From: an uncultured Bacillota bacterium
GTDB lineage: Bacteria; Bacillota; Dehalobacteriia; UBA7702
Assembly: GCA_934702375.1 (NCBI GenBank)
Contig: CAKUYE010000013.1
Location: 1-64,000, forward strand
Direction: 5' to 3'
Length of the DNA: 64,000 bases
Below the pieces are notes generated by a model. That model worked only from the letters and a program-made list of their open reading frames with translations, was not told the DNA's origin and did not search any database. Below are positions 17,121-25,876 of this stretch, in pieces (within the stretch, counting starts at the first letter, position 1; each line of letters begins with the position of its first letter). The position numbers and the translations under genes are program-made.

Positions 17121-18228
17121 CCGTTGCCAACTCCTTTAATATGGATTCTGCATCGTTATCACAGTATAGCAGTTTATTTTCATCGCCAAAGACCATGGAG
17201 CCAAAGGTAATCTCGTTGTAGGTGTAGCTTTTGCAGCGTGCCGTTGCATTTTCTGCAATACGCTGATAGATTTCCTCCAAATGCTCTCTGGCAATGATCT
17301 CTGCTGCTGCGGATGTTGTTTTGCATTGATACAATTCTTCTAAAACGGTTTTTGATGCACCGGCCAGACCGGCGTATGCGGTAATGATCTCCATGCGGCA
17401 ATCGGCTTTGCGACTGTGAGTCTGAAAGATACCGCCGGCAACTTTTACCAGCTTTCCAAGGTGTCCTACCAGGAGAATCTTTTGGAATCCCAGTTCCATG
17501 CCGCAATCCAGCATAAAACCGATATAATTGCTGATTTTAATGACTCTTTTTTCGTCGATTTTTTTGCTTTTTAAAAAGCTGATGCCGTAATTGCCGAAGG
17601 CAAAAATCGCAGTGTCAAAGCCTCGTTCCCGGAGTATATTGAGCTCCAGGCGCAAGCTTTCTTTTAAGGCGTCCTCGGACATCGGATGAACAATGCCGGT
17701 GCTGCCTAAAATGGATAAGCCGCCGATGATCCCCAATTTGGGATTGAAGGTGCGGCGAGCGACTTCTTCGCCGCCGGGAATGTAAATCAGTACGTCGGCT
17801 CCTTTTCCTTTTGGGAGGACGGTGGTGAGGTTCACTTTTATCATTTCTCGAGGCACGGGATTAATGGCGGCGTCACCAATTGGCACTTTTAATCCCTTCA
17901 AGGTAACCCTTCCGACACCCTCACCACCGTCAATGTGGATCTCGTCACCGTCGTTCAGGGTCACTTTGGCATATATGGAGAGGCCGGTGGTGATATCTGG
18001 ATCGTCACCGCCGTCCTTCTGAATTGCTGCGGTTGCATAATTCCCTGTGGCTTCACACAGTTCCAAGGGGAGTTGTGCATTTTTTCCATCAGGTAAGATA
18101 ACATCTATTTTATCTCCGGGAGCTTTGCCTAACAGCATCAAGGCTGCGGCTTTTGCAGCTCCTGCGGCACAGGTTCCTGTAGTAAAGCCTGTGCGGAGTT
18201 TTTTTCTTTGCAAAGGATGAACTGTCAT
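17110..18228 (-). CDS. cbiD: Cobalt-precorrin-5B C1-methyltransferase
   Basis: SAM-dependent C1 methylase specific to the anaerobic pathway (372 aa). Signature TGFTTGTCAAGAAKAA near residue 14, DGGDDPDITTG near 73, the GGEGVGRVTLKGL region near 100, and GTAGIVHPMSEDAL-like GSTGIVHPMSEDAL near 175. Its ATG overlaps the cbiC stop; its stop is TAG, lying inside the cbiET start region. The length fits the family, so the TAG acts as a stop here. Confidence 0.95.
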   Translation of the reverse strand: MTVHPLQRKKLRTGFTTGTCAAGAAKAAALMLLGKAPGDKIDVILPDGKNAQLPLELCEATGNYATAAIQKDGGDDPDITTGLSIYAKVTLNDGDEIHIDGGEGVGRVTLKGLKVPIGDAAINPVPREMIKVNLTTVLPKGKGADVLIYIPGGEEVARRTFNPKLGIIGGLSILGSTGIVHPMSEDALKESLRLELNILRERGFDTAIFAFGNYGISFLKSKKIDEKRVIKISNYIGFMLDCGMELGFQKILLVGHLGKLVKVAGGIFQTHSRKADCRMEIITAYAGLAGASKTVLEELYQCKTTSAAAEIIAREHLEEIYQRIAENATARCKSYTYNEITFGSMVFGDENKLLYCDNDAESILKELATDEQ

Positions 18229-18860
18229 AGTGTTTTCAAGGCCTCAAGCATTAGTGCATTTACGATGGCGGCAGCCACATTGCTGCCGCCTTTACGGCCT
18301 TTGGCGATGATGTAGGGTACATCTAATGACATGAACAGTTCTTTTGATTCGACAACATTTACGAATCCTACCGGTACACCGATGACCAGTTCCGGCTGGA
18401 GTTGCCCTTTTTTGATCAGGTCATGTAATTCGATTAATGCGGTGGGAGCATTGCCGATGGCAAATATCTTTTTCCCCGGAATCGTTGCTGCATAGGTCAT
18501 GGCTTGTACCGCTCTGGTTGTTCCTGCGGCTTTTGCCATGTCTGCAATATGGGGGTCTGCGATATAGCAGGCTTTCTCTGAATGAAGTTTTTGTAAATTT
18601 ACTTTATTGATCCCGGAAAAAGCCATATTTGTATCGGTAATTACGGTACAACCGCTTTTTAAGGCGGTGATGCCCTGGTCTATGGCATTGTTGGCAAAGA
18701 TAAGGTTTTCGGCATAGTCAAAATCGGCACTGGTATGAATAACGCGTTTTACGATATTGATCTGTTTTGCGGTAAAATGATGTTCTCCCAGTTCTTTGCC
18801 GATGATCTCAAAGCTTCGTTTTTCTATTTCCTGAGGTTTTACGATTTCAATGTGAGTCAT
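18225..18860 (-). CDS. cbiC: Cobalt-precorrin-8 methylmutase
   Basis: Moves the C11 methyl group to C12, giving cobyrinate (211 aa). Seen: VKRVIHTSADFDYAENL near residue 38 with the proton-shuttle His, TVITDTNMAFSGINK near 71, GNAPTALIEL near 137 and GVPVGFVNVVESKELF near 161. Second gene of the superoperon, 14 bases after cobQ. Confidence 0.95.
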   Translation of the reverse strand: MTHIEIVKPQEIEKRSFEIIGKELGEHHFTAKQINIVKRVIHTSADFDYAENLIFANNAIDQGITALKSGCTVITDTNMAFSGINKVNLQKLHSEKACYIADPHIADMAKAAGTTRAVQAMTYAATIPGKKIFAIGNAPTALIELHDLIKKGQLQPELVIGVPVGFVNVVESKELFMSLDVPYIIAKGRKGGSNVAAAIVNALMLEALKTL

Positions 18861-18873
18861 AGCTCCTCCTCTT

Positions 18874-20373
18874 TTACTGCCGGTTTCCTCTTTTTTCTAA
18901 TAATTCCAGAATGTAATCCATATCAAGATACTGCTTCATGTATTCTCCCAGTTTGTTGTATTGGGCCTGTTTCTGCTTTGCCGTATCAATCGGATCCTTT
19001 TCCGGAAGTCCTTTTTCTTTTCGGATCTGGTTTAACCATAAGCAACGAAAGTTGTCATTGTGAAAAATATTATGAATATAGCTGCCGCCGCGGTGAAGCT
19101 CTTTGTCTGCGTAGCCGTCGGCAACTCCCTGAATTTCCCACATGGGAAGAAATTTTTGATCCGTTGCTTCGGTGCGTCCCAGATGGATCTCATAACCGGC
19201 AACATTCATTTCCTCGGTAAGGGGGTGTATCCCTTTGGCATTGATTGCGCAAACACGCTTTTCCGGACAGAACCGGGTGGTTACCGGCAGCAATCCCAAA
19301 CCATCTTTTTTATAACCTTTATAACCGGGGCGGAAGTCGATACCTTCTTCGTCAATGAGTGTTTCTCCCATGATTTGATATCCTCCGCAAATGCCGTAAA
19401 TCGAACCTTGAAAGGCTTTGAGCTTTTTGTCCAGTCCCTGTTCCTCTAAATATTCCAGATCGGCAATGGTGCTTTTTGTTCCGGGGAGGATGATGCCGTC
19501 ATATCTGCTTAAATCTTCGTTGGGATCGATGAAGTTTACGGAAACGTCCTGTTCATATTGAAATGCTTCCATATCGGTATGATTGGAGATAAAGGGCAAT
19601 CGCACGATGCCGATATGCAGAGCTTCCTGACTTTGGTTATTTTTGAGGAAATTGATGCTGAGGGAGTCTTCGCCTTCGATATGGATATCGTCGAAGTAGG
19701 GGAGAACCCCAACGACTTTTACGCCGGTATAATTTTCGGTCCAGCGGACGGCATCGTCAAAGAGGGAGATATCTCCCCGGAATTGGTTGAAGATAATGCC
19801 TTTAATGCGCTTGCGGTTTTCTCCTACCAACTCCAATGTCCCTACGACAGATGCAAGAGCGCCGCCTTTGTTGATGTCTACCACCAGGATTACCGGTACA
19901 TTGGCTTCCTCGGCTACGCACATATTGACGATTTCCTTGTCGTTGAGATTAACTTCTGCCGGGCTGCCTGCACCTTCGATAACGACCGCATCATAATGGT
20001 CTTCAATGATCTTCAGTGCTTTTCGGAGTGACTCCAGACCTTTGGAGCGGGTGAATGTTTCCTGATATTCTCTGCCGGACATCGATTTATAGACTTCTCC
20101 AAATAAAACCACTTCGGAACAGCAGTTTTCTTTGGGCTTCAGAAGAATTGGATTCATATATGTCTCCGGTTGGATACCGGCGGCTTCTGCCTGCACGCCT
20201 TGGGCCCGACCGATTTCTTTTCCGTCATAGGTCACGTAGGAATTGTTCGACATATTTTGACTTTTAAAGGGCGATACTTTATATCCCATATCACTGAGGA
20301 TTTTGCAAAGCCCTGTGGCAACATAACTTTTTCCTGCATCGCTGGTGCAGCCCTGGATCATGATTCCCTTCAT
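18874..20373 (-). CDS. cobQ: Cobyric acid synthase
   Basis: Glutamine-dependent amidation of the b, d, e and g side chains of adenosylcobyrinate diamide (499 aa, also called CbiP). N-terminal MIQGCTSDAGKSYVATGLCKIL, GAGSPAEVNL near residue 119, DINKGGALASVVGTLEL near 156 and amidotransferase Cys in IYGICGGYQIMGE near 327. ATG 20373 follows AAAGGAG; an upstream in-frame start at 20409 falls inside the riboswitch terminator stem. First gene of the 16-gene operon, about 20 bases after the terminator. Confidence 0.95.
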   Translation of the reverse strand: MKGIMIQGCTSDAGKSYVATGLCKILSDMGYKVSPFKSQNMSNNSYVTYDGKEIGRAQGVQAEAAGIQPETYMNPILLKPKENCCSEVVLFGEVYKSMSGREYQETFTRSKGLESLRKALKIIEDHYDAVVIEGAGSPAEVNLNDKEIVNMCVAEEANVPVILVVDINKGGALASVVGTLELVGENRKRIKGIIFNQFRGDISLFDDAVRWTENYTGVKVVGVLPYFDDIHIEGEDSLSINFLKNNQSQEALHIGIVRLPFISNHTDMEAFQYEQDVSVNFIDPNEDLSRYDGIILPGTKSTIADLEYLEEQGLDKKLKAFQGSIYGICGGYQIMGETLIDEEGIDFRPGYKGYKKDGLGLLPVTTRFCPEKRVCAINAKGIHPLTEEMNVAGYEIHLGRTEATDQKFLPMWEIQGVADGYADKELHRGGSYIHNIFHNDNFRCLWLNQIRKEKGLPEKDPIDTAKQKQAQYNKLGEYMKQYLDMDYILELLEKRGNRQ

Positions 20374-20391
20374 CTTGCAGCTCCTTTCTTC

Positions 20392-20426
20392 GTAAAAACG
20401 AAAAACCACTCCCCGGGGAGTGGTTT
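20392..20426 (-). terminator. Riboswitch expression-platform terminator before cobQ
   Basis: A perfect 12-bp stem (20403-20414 with 20415-20426; AAACCACTCCCC and its complement) with essentially no loop. On the minus strand it is followed by TTTTTCGTTTTT. It lies between the cobalamin aptamer and the cobQ ribosome-binding site, so it is the likely point of premature termination when B12 is bound. Confidence 0.8.
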
Positions 20427-20519
20427 GAGTATAGCAAGTAACGTATCAAAGTCCATTGGCAAGGGCGGTTTATGCTTGGCGAAAGAAAACGCTTGAACAG
20501 TGTTGCTTTGATCGTTTTG

Positions 20520-20640
20520 GAAAATTATATATCAAAAAAACTCTGCCCAGGAGAAAAGCATGCTGATAGAAACTGCCCCTGCGACAAAGTGTTTTGATAG
20601 AAAACTATATATATCAAAAACTCTACCCAGGAGAAAAGCA
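20520..20640. repeat. Imperfect tandem repeat, 80-bp period, in the cob leader
   Basis: Positions 20520-20560 and 20600-20640 are near copies (GAAAA.TATATATC, AAAACTCT.CCCAGGAG, AAAAGCA); both end in the same ten bases exactly 80 bases apart. Weaker similarity continues leftward of each copy (TTTGAT). The repeat lies between the minus-strand cobalamin aptamer and its terminator. Confidence 0.75.
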
Positions 20641-20647
20641 AATATCT

Positions 20648-20830
20648 GCTTTCAAAACAACGGCAAGTTTACCGACTTAACATCACCCTCCGGGACGCCT
20701 TCCCATTTCCTTAGAAACAGTGGCATTTGTCCTTTCGTCCGTATCACGGTTGCTGGGACAGTACAGGAATACCTGTTTTCCTTTTACGTTCATTGGCAGA
20801 GATTGTCAACCTTTGAAGTGCCGTTGTGAA
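20648..20830 (-). ncRNA. Cobalamin riboswitch of the cob/hem superoperon
   Basis: On the minus strand the conserved cobalamin-aptamer elements occur in order: GTAAAAGG, CCCAGCAACCG, the B12-box core GCCACTG (plus-strand complement at 20718-20724), GGGAAGGC, and the 3' AAGTCGG-TAAACTTGCCG segment. A promoter lies just upstream and an intrinsic terminator downstream. Binding of cobalamin should switch off the operon encoding its own synthesis. Confidence 0.9.
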
Positions 20831-20845
20831 ATATTGATTTTTGAC

Positions 20846-20874
20846 AGTATAACCCATTTTGCCGGAAAATGCAA
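20846..20874 (-). promoter_or_regulatory. Promoter of the cob/hem superoperon
   Basis: On the minus strand TTGCAT (complement at 20869-20874), a 17-base spacer and TATACT (complement at 20846-20851) lie immediately before the riboswitch aptamer. Confidence 0.75.
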
Positions 20875-20956
20875 CCCCCTTTTGAAAGACTTTTTCTTTT
20901 TTGCTGTATAAAGAGATGAAATATATAAAAGTTGCACTTTTCGCTAAAAATTGGAA

Positions 20957-20986
20957 TTGACAAAATTAAAATTGTGATGCTAACAT
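20957..20986 (+). promoter_or_regulatory. Promoter of the cbiMNQO operon
   Basis: Perfect TTGACA (20957-20962), an 18-base spacer and TAACAT (20981-20986) directly before the plus-strand cobalamin riboswitch. It is divergent from the cob superoperon promoter. Confidence 0.65.
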
Positions 20987-20997
20987 GGATAAAAAGT

Positions 20998-21140
20998 TTA
21001 CAACCAGCTTTTCTGCCCTATTTGGGGCAGTTGGGGAAGCATGTGAAAATCATGCACGGTCACGCCACTGTAAAAAGGGTACCCTTTGAGTCAGAAACCA
21101 CCTGGTTGTAGTTGCACATATGTTGTTACGATTGATGGCA
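20998..21140 (+). ncRNA. Cobalamin riboswitch of the cobalt-uptake operon
   Basis: Conserved aptamer features in order: TTGGGGAAGCATGTGAAAATC, CACGGTCACGCCACTGT (B12-box core about 21060-21076), GAGTCAGAAACCACC and the closing strand of P1 (ACAACCAG near 21000 with CTGGTTGT near 21103). A terminator follows and cbiM starts downstream. It should repress cobalt import when cobalamin is abundant. Confidence 0.93.
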
Positions 21141-21166
21141 ACGTGCAGAGAAAAGGATCCGTCTTA

Positions 21167-21200
21167 GCCTCGCCGTTTTCGTAACGCAAGGCTTTTTTTT
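21167..21200 (+). terminator. Riboswitch terminator before cbiM
   Basis: GCCT...GC.GTT paired with AAC.GC.AGGC (21167-21192), followed by eight T residues, between the aptamer and the cbiM ribosome-binding site GGAGG (21213-21217). Confidence 0.8.
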
Positions 21201-21226
21201 GTTATTTATGCTGGAGGTTTTATGTT

Positions 21227-21979
21227 ATGACGGTCAAAGAACAAAAGATCGTTGCTGCATCGGCAGCTTTTGCCATTGTTTTCAGTATTGTCCCCGGTGT
21301 TCAGGCTATGCACATCATGGAAGGGTACTTATCGGCTCCTTACTGTGTTGCCTGGGGTATTTTGTGTATTCCCTTTTTGATCGCAGGTTTTCTTTCGATC
21401 AAAAAGCGTTTGGAAGAAAACCGTCGAACCTTGATTTTGTTGGCGATGTCCGGCGCGTTTATTTTTGTGATCTCTTCTTTGAAGATCCCTTCGGTTACCG
21501 GCAGCTGTTCTCATATGACCGGTACCGGATTGGGAGCAATTCTTTTTGGGCCCAGTGCCGTTAGCATTCTTGGCATCATTGTTTTACTTTTTCAGGCAAT
21601 TTTGTTGGCTCATGGCGGCTTGACAACCCTTGGGGCCAATACCTTTTCTATGGCGATTGCCGGCCCGTTAGTTTCTTTCGGAATTTACAAACTTTGCGGA
21701 AAAATGAAGGTAAATCGCAAAGTCTCTGTTTTCTTAGCTGCTTGTCTTGGTGATATTTTCACGTATTGTGTTACCGCTTTTCAGTTGGCATTGTCCTATC
21801 CTTCGGAAGTTGGAGGTGTAGGAGCATCGCTTTTAAAATTCCTCGGTGTTTTTGCGCCTACGCAATTGCCTCTTGCCATTGTGGAAGGGATTCTCACGGT
21901 TATTATCGTAATCGGTCTAGAATCCTTTGCGCAGCCGGAGTTAAAGGCCATTGGTTATTTTAAGGGGGAAAAGGCATGA
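21227..21979 (+). CDS. cbiM: Cobalt ECF transporter substrate-binding membrane protein
   Basis: Membrane component that binds Co2+ (250 aa). A signal-peptide-like N-terminus ends at VQA before MHIMEGYLS, the conserved metal-binding start of mature CbiM; GSCSHMTGTGLGAILFGP near residue 87, HGGLTTLGANTFSMAIAGP near 126 and five to seven hydrophobic helices follow. GGAGG supports ATG 21227 over an out-of-frame ATG at 21222. First gene of the riboswitch-controlled cobalt import operon; its stop overlaps the cbiN start. Confidence 0.96.
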   Translation: MTVKEQKIVAASAAFAIVFSIVPGVQAMHIMEGYLSAPYCVAWGILCIPFLIAGFLSIKKRLEENRRTLILLAMSGAFIFVISSLKIPSVTGSCSHMTGTGLGAILFGPSAVSILGIIVLLFQAILLAHGGLTTLGANTFSMAIAGPLVSFGIYKLCGKMKVNRKVSVFLAACLGDIFTYCVTAFQLALSYPSEVGGVGASLLKFLGVFAPTQLPLAIVEGILTVIIVIGLESFAQPELKAIGYFKGEKA

Positions 21980-22293
21980 AAAAACAGACGAAAAATAAAA
22001 CGACTGTGTTGATTCTTTCGGTAGTTGCCATTTTTATCGTCATGATCCCTTTTTTGACATTGAAAGATGCGGAATTTGGCGGCAGTGACGATGCTGGCAG
22101 TGTTATGGTCGAAAATATTAATGGCGAGTATGAGCCGTGGTTTACCCCGGTATTGGAATCGGCTCTCGGTCATGAGATCCCCGGGGAAATCGAGTCTTTA
22201 TTCTTTTGCTTGCAAACCGGTATAGGTGTTGGGATCCTGGCATTCTTTATGGGGCGTTTTTATGAACGCAAAGTCAGTCAAAAGAAAGAGTGA
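21976..22293 (+). CDS. cbiN: Cobalt ECF transporter accessory membrane protein
   Basis: Small two-helix protein (105 aa) with N- and C-terminal transmembrane segments and the conserved extracytoplasmic segment EYEPWFTPVLE, followed by PGEIESLFFCLQTGIGVG. CbiN works with CbiM to load cobalt. It overlaps cbiM by 4 bases. Confidence 0.95.
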   Translation: MKKQTKNKTTVLILSVVAIFIVMIPFLTLKDAEFGGSDDAGSVMVENINGEYEPWFTPVLESALGHEIPGEIESLFFCLQTGIGVGILAFFMGRFYERKVSQKKE

Positions 22294-22329
22294 GCGGGTC
22301 TCTCGGACAAAACAGCGAGGATAATTAAG

Positions 22330-23103
22330 ATGATCATTGTTGATAAGTTGTGTTATTCCTCAAAATTAAGATTTATGAATTCCGGTGAGAAATTTGCGCT
22401 AGCTGTGATCTCTTTGATTATCTGCGTTGTGAGTCGATCCGTTGTGTGCGCCCTGTTGCTCCTTGGAGCAATGGGGCTGCTCACCGTTAAAGCCGCAGGG
22501 ACGCCGCTGCATTGTTATCGTAAGCTTATGGCGGTTCCGCTTGCATTTCTGTTATTGAGTACCGTGGCAATCGTTGTAAATTTTTCTCCCGAACCTTTGG
22601 ATGCCTTTGCATTGCCTTTGGGCTCGATTTATCTTACCGGTAGTTGGCAGGGGTTGATTTTCGCTTTGCGATTAATCCTAACGGCTTTGGCAGCGGTAAG
22701 CTGTCTGTATTTTCTCTCCCTTACTACGCCGTTTTATGATATCCTTGAGGTTTTGCGTCAGCTGCACTGTCCGTGGTTGATTCTGGAGTTGATGTTGTTG
22801 ATTTACCGTTTTCTCTTTCTTTTACTGGAAACTGCATCGGCGATCATGACTTCTCAAAATTCCCGTTTGGGAAACAAGGATATGAAAACGGCTTACCGTT
22901 CTTTTTCTGCAATGGTTTCCGTTCTCTTTGTGCGGGCGATGAAAAAAGCAAATTTTCTTTACGATGCCATGGAATCCCGTTGCTATGATGGTAAGATTCG
23001 GGTTTTGGCTGAATACAATCCACCCCGAAAAAAAGAGATCGGAATGATTATTTGCTTTGAATTATTGCTTGTATGTTGTGTGATTGGAGAGCGATTGTTA
23101 TGA
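22330..23103 (+). CDS. cbiQ: Cobalt ECF transporter transmembrane coupling protein
   Basis: T component (257 aa) with about five hydrophobic helices and the cytoplasmic coupling helix motifs seen in CbiQ: LIYRFLFLLLETASAIMTSQ near residue 157, followed by an AMKKANFLYDAMESRCYDG segment near 201 with the conserved ArgGly-type turn replaced by SRCYDG. It couples CbiM to the ATPase CbiO. The stop overlaps the cbiO start (ATGA). Confidence 0.93.
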   Translation: MIIVDKLCYSSKLRFMNSGEKFALAVISLIICVVSRSVVCALLLLGAMGLLTVKAAGTPLHCYRKLMAVPLAFLLLSTVAIVVNFSPEPLDAFALPLGSIYLTGSWQGLIFALRLILTALAAVSCLYFLSLTTPFYDILEVLRQLHCPWLILELMLLIYRFLFLLLETASAIMTSQNSRLGNKDMKTAYRSFSAMVSVLFVRAMKKANFLYDAMESRCYDGKIRVLAEYNPPRKKEIGMIICFELLLVCCVIGERLL

Positions 23104-23945
23104 GTATCATCCGAACGGAGAATTTGCATTTTACTTATGAAGATGGAACTGAAGCCCTTCGCGGAATTGATATTGCCATTGAAAAAGGAGAAAAAGTTGC
23201 TTTGCTCGGAGCAAACGGTTCCGGAAAATCAACTTTTATTTTCAGCTTAAATGGAATCCATCGACCTTCTGCCGGTAAACTTTACCTCCATGAAAAACCC
23301 TACGATTATTCCAAATTCGGTTTGCGGCACTTACGTTCTGCCGTAGGCGTGATTTTTCAAGATCCCGATCATCAGCTTTTTTCTGCCGGAGTTTATCAGG
23401 AGATTTCCTTTGGCGCTTTAAATTTGGGTTTACCCGAGGAGGAGGTTCGCCATCGGGTCGATAAAGCCATTGCCACACTGGAAATCGAACCCTTTCGGCA
23501 TAAACCTACCCATTTTTTGAGCGGTGGTCAAAAAAAGCAGGTTTCCGTTGCGGATATTCTGGTAATGGATCCGGAAGTGATTGTTCTTGACGAACCGGAA
23601 GCTGCTCTTGACCCTAAGCATGCCGGGATATTAAACCGGATGATTGATGATCTTTCATCCAAAGGCATCACCATTATTGAATCGACCCATGATGTTGATC
23701 ATGCCTTTGCCTGGGCGGATCGAGTGATCCTTTTTCACCAAGGAAAGGTCCTGCGCCAAGGGAGTCCGGAAGAAGTATTTTCTTCGGAAGCAGATCTGAA
23801 AAAAACGAACCTTACGAAGCCGGCGGTACTGCACCTTTTTGAAATATTAACAGCGAAGGGCATTCTTTCTGCGGGCTTACCGATTCCCAGAGATTTGACA
23901 CAGCTGGAATCATATATTACTATGAAGGAGGATTTCCCCCGATGA
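23100..23945 (+). CDS. cbiO: Cobalt ECF transporter ATP-binding protein
   Basis: ABC ATPase (281 aa). Walker A GANGSGKST near residue 37, Q-loop FQDPDHQLFS near 88, signature LSGGQKKQVSVADIL near 140 and Walker B VIVLDEPEAALDP near 161 are all intact. ATG 23100 overlaps the cbiQ stop; a longer upstream reading starts inside cbiQ and is not needed. Followed by cbiK with a 4-base overlap. Confidence 0.96.
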   Translation: MSIIRTENLHFTYEDGTEALRGIDIAIEKGEKVALLGANGSGKSTFIFSLNGIHRPSAGKLYLHEKPYDYSKFGLRHLRSAVGVIFQDPDHQLFSAGVYQEISFGALNLGLPEEEVRHRVDKAIATLEIEPFRHKPTHFLSGGQKKQVSVADILVMDPEVIVLDEPEAALDPKHAGILNRMIDDLSSKGITIIESTHDVDHAFAWADRVILFHQGKVLRQGSPEEVFSSEADLKKTNLTKPAVLHLFEILTAKGILSAGLPIPRDLTQLESYITMKEDFPR

Positions 23946-24739
23946 ATAAAAAAGCATTATTAGTGGTCAGTTTTGGCACCAGCTATGAAGCTACGCGAAA
24001 AAAAACGATTGATGGTATTGAACAGGATCTTTCTTCTGCTTTCCCGGATCGCATCTTTTATCGTGCCTGGACAAGCAAAATGATTATCCGTAAGATAAAA
24101 AACAGAGATGGTATTCATGTGGATACCGTAACCGAAGCCATGGAGCGGATGATTGCGGACGGGATTGATGATGTCCTTGTGCAGCCTACGCATATTTTAA
24201 ATGGTGTGGAAAATGATCTTATGCGTGAAGATATTGCCGCTTTCCGAGACCGTTTTAAGCAGATTCGGATTGGGGATCCCCTGCTGATGTACACGGATGA
24301 TTTTATTGCCGTTGCCCGAGGTGTCGCAGATGCCCTGCCTTCCCTTAAAGAAGATGAGGCCATTGTGTTTATGGGACACGGTACGGACCATAGTGCAAAC
24401 ATGACGTATCCTGCATTGGATTATGTCTTTCGGGATTTAGGACTTTCGCGTTGCTTTGTTGCAACCGTTGAAGGATATCCGGCATTGGATAGCGTTATGC
24501 GGGATCTGAAGGCTTGCGGCTGTATTCGAAAGGTATATCTAGTTCCGTTTATGATCGTTGCCGGGGATCATGCTCTTAACGATATGGCAGGTGAAGAAGA
24601 TGACTCTTGGAAAAATCAATTGGAAACTGCCGGTTATTGCGTAGAATGTATCTTGCGTGGGTTGGGAGAATATGAAGTCGTTCGGAAACTTTTAAAATAT
24701 CACGCATTAAAAGCCTCCGGAGATTTTTTTGAGATTTAA
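23942..24739 (+). CDS. cbiK: Sirohydrochlorin cobaltochelatase
   Basis: Inserts Co2+ into sirohydrochlorin (265 aa). The N-terminal LLVVSFGTSYEATRKKTI, VLVQPTHILNGVEND near residue 80 and MGHGTDHSAN near 143 carry the two histidines used for metal and proton transfer in CbiK. There is no secretion signal, so the enzyme is cytosolic. Placing the chelatase in the cobalt importer operon ties metal supply to metal insertion. Confidence 0.94.
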   Translation: MNKKALLVVSFGTSYEATRKKTIDGIEQDLSSAFPDRIFYRAWTSKMIIRKIKNRDGIHVDTVTEAMERMIADGIDDVLVQPTHILNGVENDLMREDIAAFRDRFKQIRIGDPLLMYTDDFIAVARGVADALPSLKEDEAIVFMGHGTDHSANMTYPALDYVFRDLGLSRCFVATVEGYPALDSVMRDLKACGCIRKVYLVPFMIVAGDHALNDMAGEEDDSWKNQLETAGYCVECILRGLGEYEVVRKLLKYHALKASGDFFEI

Positions 24740-24798
24740 CGGTTTAGTCCCAGGACTGAAAGATTTAAAAGTGGTGTGTAATAGAAAGGGGCAGTGAA

Positions 24799-25857
24799 AT
24801 GGTGCGGCAAAAATTGGTGCATGGTGGAGATTTCGTAGGATATGAGGAGGAATACGGCATATCCCCTCTGGATCTTTCTGCAAATGTCAGTCCTTTGGGT
24901 GTTCCTGCCAGCGTACAGCAGGCAATTTGCGCCGCAGCGGCCGAAGCTGATTGCTATCCGGATCCCCTGTGCCGGAAACTGAGAAAAGCGATCGAAGCCT
25001 CTCGGGGGATTCCGGCTGAAGCTTGTCTGTGCGGAAATGGCGCTGCTGATATCATTTTTCGATTGGCTTTGGCAAAAAAGCCCAAAAAGGCTCTGGTCAC
25101 GGCACCAACTTTTGCAGAGTACCGCACGGCATTGGAAACGGTGAATTGTAAAGTATCTTCTGTGGTTTTGCAGGAAAAGAATCTTTTTGCCTTGACGGAG
25201 GATTTCCCGGAACGGATCGAAGAAGATATGGAAATGGTATTCCTTTGTGAGCCGAACAACCCCTCCGGTGTTTCAAGTCGTAGAGCTTTATTGGAACGAA
25301 TTTTAGACCGGTGTGAGAAAATCGGTGCGATTCTTGTGATCGATGAGTGTTTTCATGATTTTTTGGAAGACCCCCGACGTGATACGATGGAACCTTTGGT
25401 GATGGAACATCCCAATCTTCTGATCTTAAAGGCCTTCACGAAGCTTTACGGTATGGCCGGTGTGCGGTTGGGCTATTGTTTTTGCTCCGATGCTGAGCTG
25501 CTGGAAGCGATGGCTTCCTGCGGACAACCCTGGTCGGTGTCTTCTCTTGCTCAAAGGGCCGGGATCGCGGCATTGGCCGATACGGCTTATGTGGAGCAGG
25601 TGCGTGCTCAGGTTGCCCGAGAACGCCCCTTCCTTGCCGAAGGTTTGAAACGCATCGGCCTGAAAGTGATCCCCGGAGAAGCAAATTACCTCCTTTTTCA
25701 AGCCCCGGCAACCCTTTATGAAAGCCTGCGCCGAGAAGGGATCATGGTTCGCAGCTGTGCAAACTATGAAGGTCTGGACGAAACCTGGTATCGAACTGCC
25801 GTAAAAAACAGGGAAGACAGCCAACGCCTTCTCGCGGCAATAGAACGTTGTCGTTGA
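24799..25857 (+). CDS. cobD: L-threonine-O-3-phosphate decarboxylase
   Basis: PLP fold-type I enzyme (352 aa) making (R)-1-amino-2-propanol phosphate for the nucleotide loop. HGGDF near the N-terminus, LDLSANVSPLG near residue 25, GNGAADIIFRLA near 78, FLCEPNNPSGV near 149 and the PLP lysine in LKAFTKLYGMAGVRLGY near 212 fit CobD rather than HisC, as does the operon. AAAGGGGCAG precedes ATG 24799. The partner CbiB is not in the window. Confidence 0.9.
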   Translation: MVRQKLVHGGDFVGYEEEYGISPLDLSANVSPLGVPASVQQAICAAAAEADCYPDPLCRKLRKAIEASRGIPAEACLCGNGAADIIFRLALAKKPKKALVTAPTFAEYRTALETVNCKVSSVVLQEKNLFALTEDFPERIEEDMEMVFLCEPNNPSGVSSRRALLERILDRCEKIGAILVIDECFHDFLEDPRRDTMEPLVMEHPNLLILKAFTKLYGMAGVRLGYCFCSDAELLEAMASCGQPWSVSSLAQRAGIAALADTAYVEQVRAQVARERPFLAEGLKRIGLKVIPGEANYLLFQAPATLYESLRREGIMVRSCANYEGLDETWYRTAVKNREDSQRLLAAIERCR

Positions 25858-25876
25858 TGATACGAACGATTTTGAG

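Noticed and set aside
20841..20870. TTGACA at 20841 as a plus-strand promoter
   Set aside because: There is no -10 box at a suitable distance, and this segment is explained by the minus-strand promoter and the start of the riboswitch transcript.
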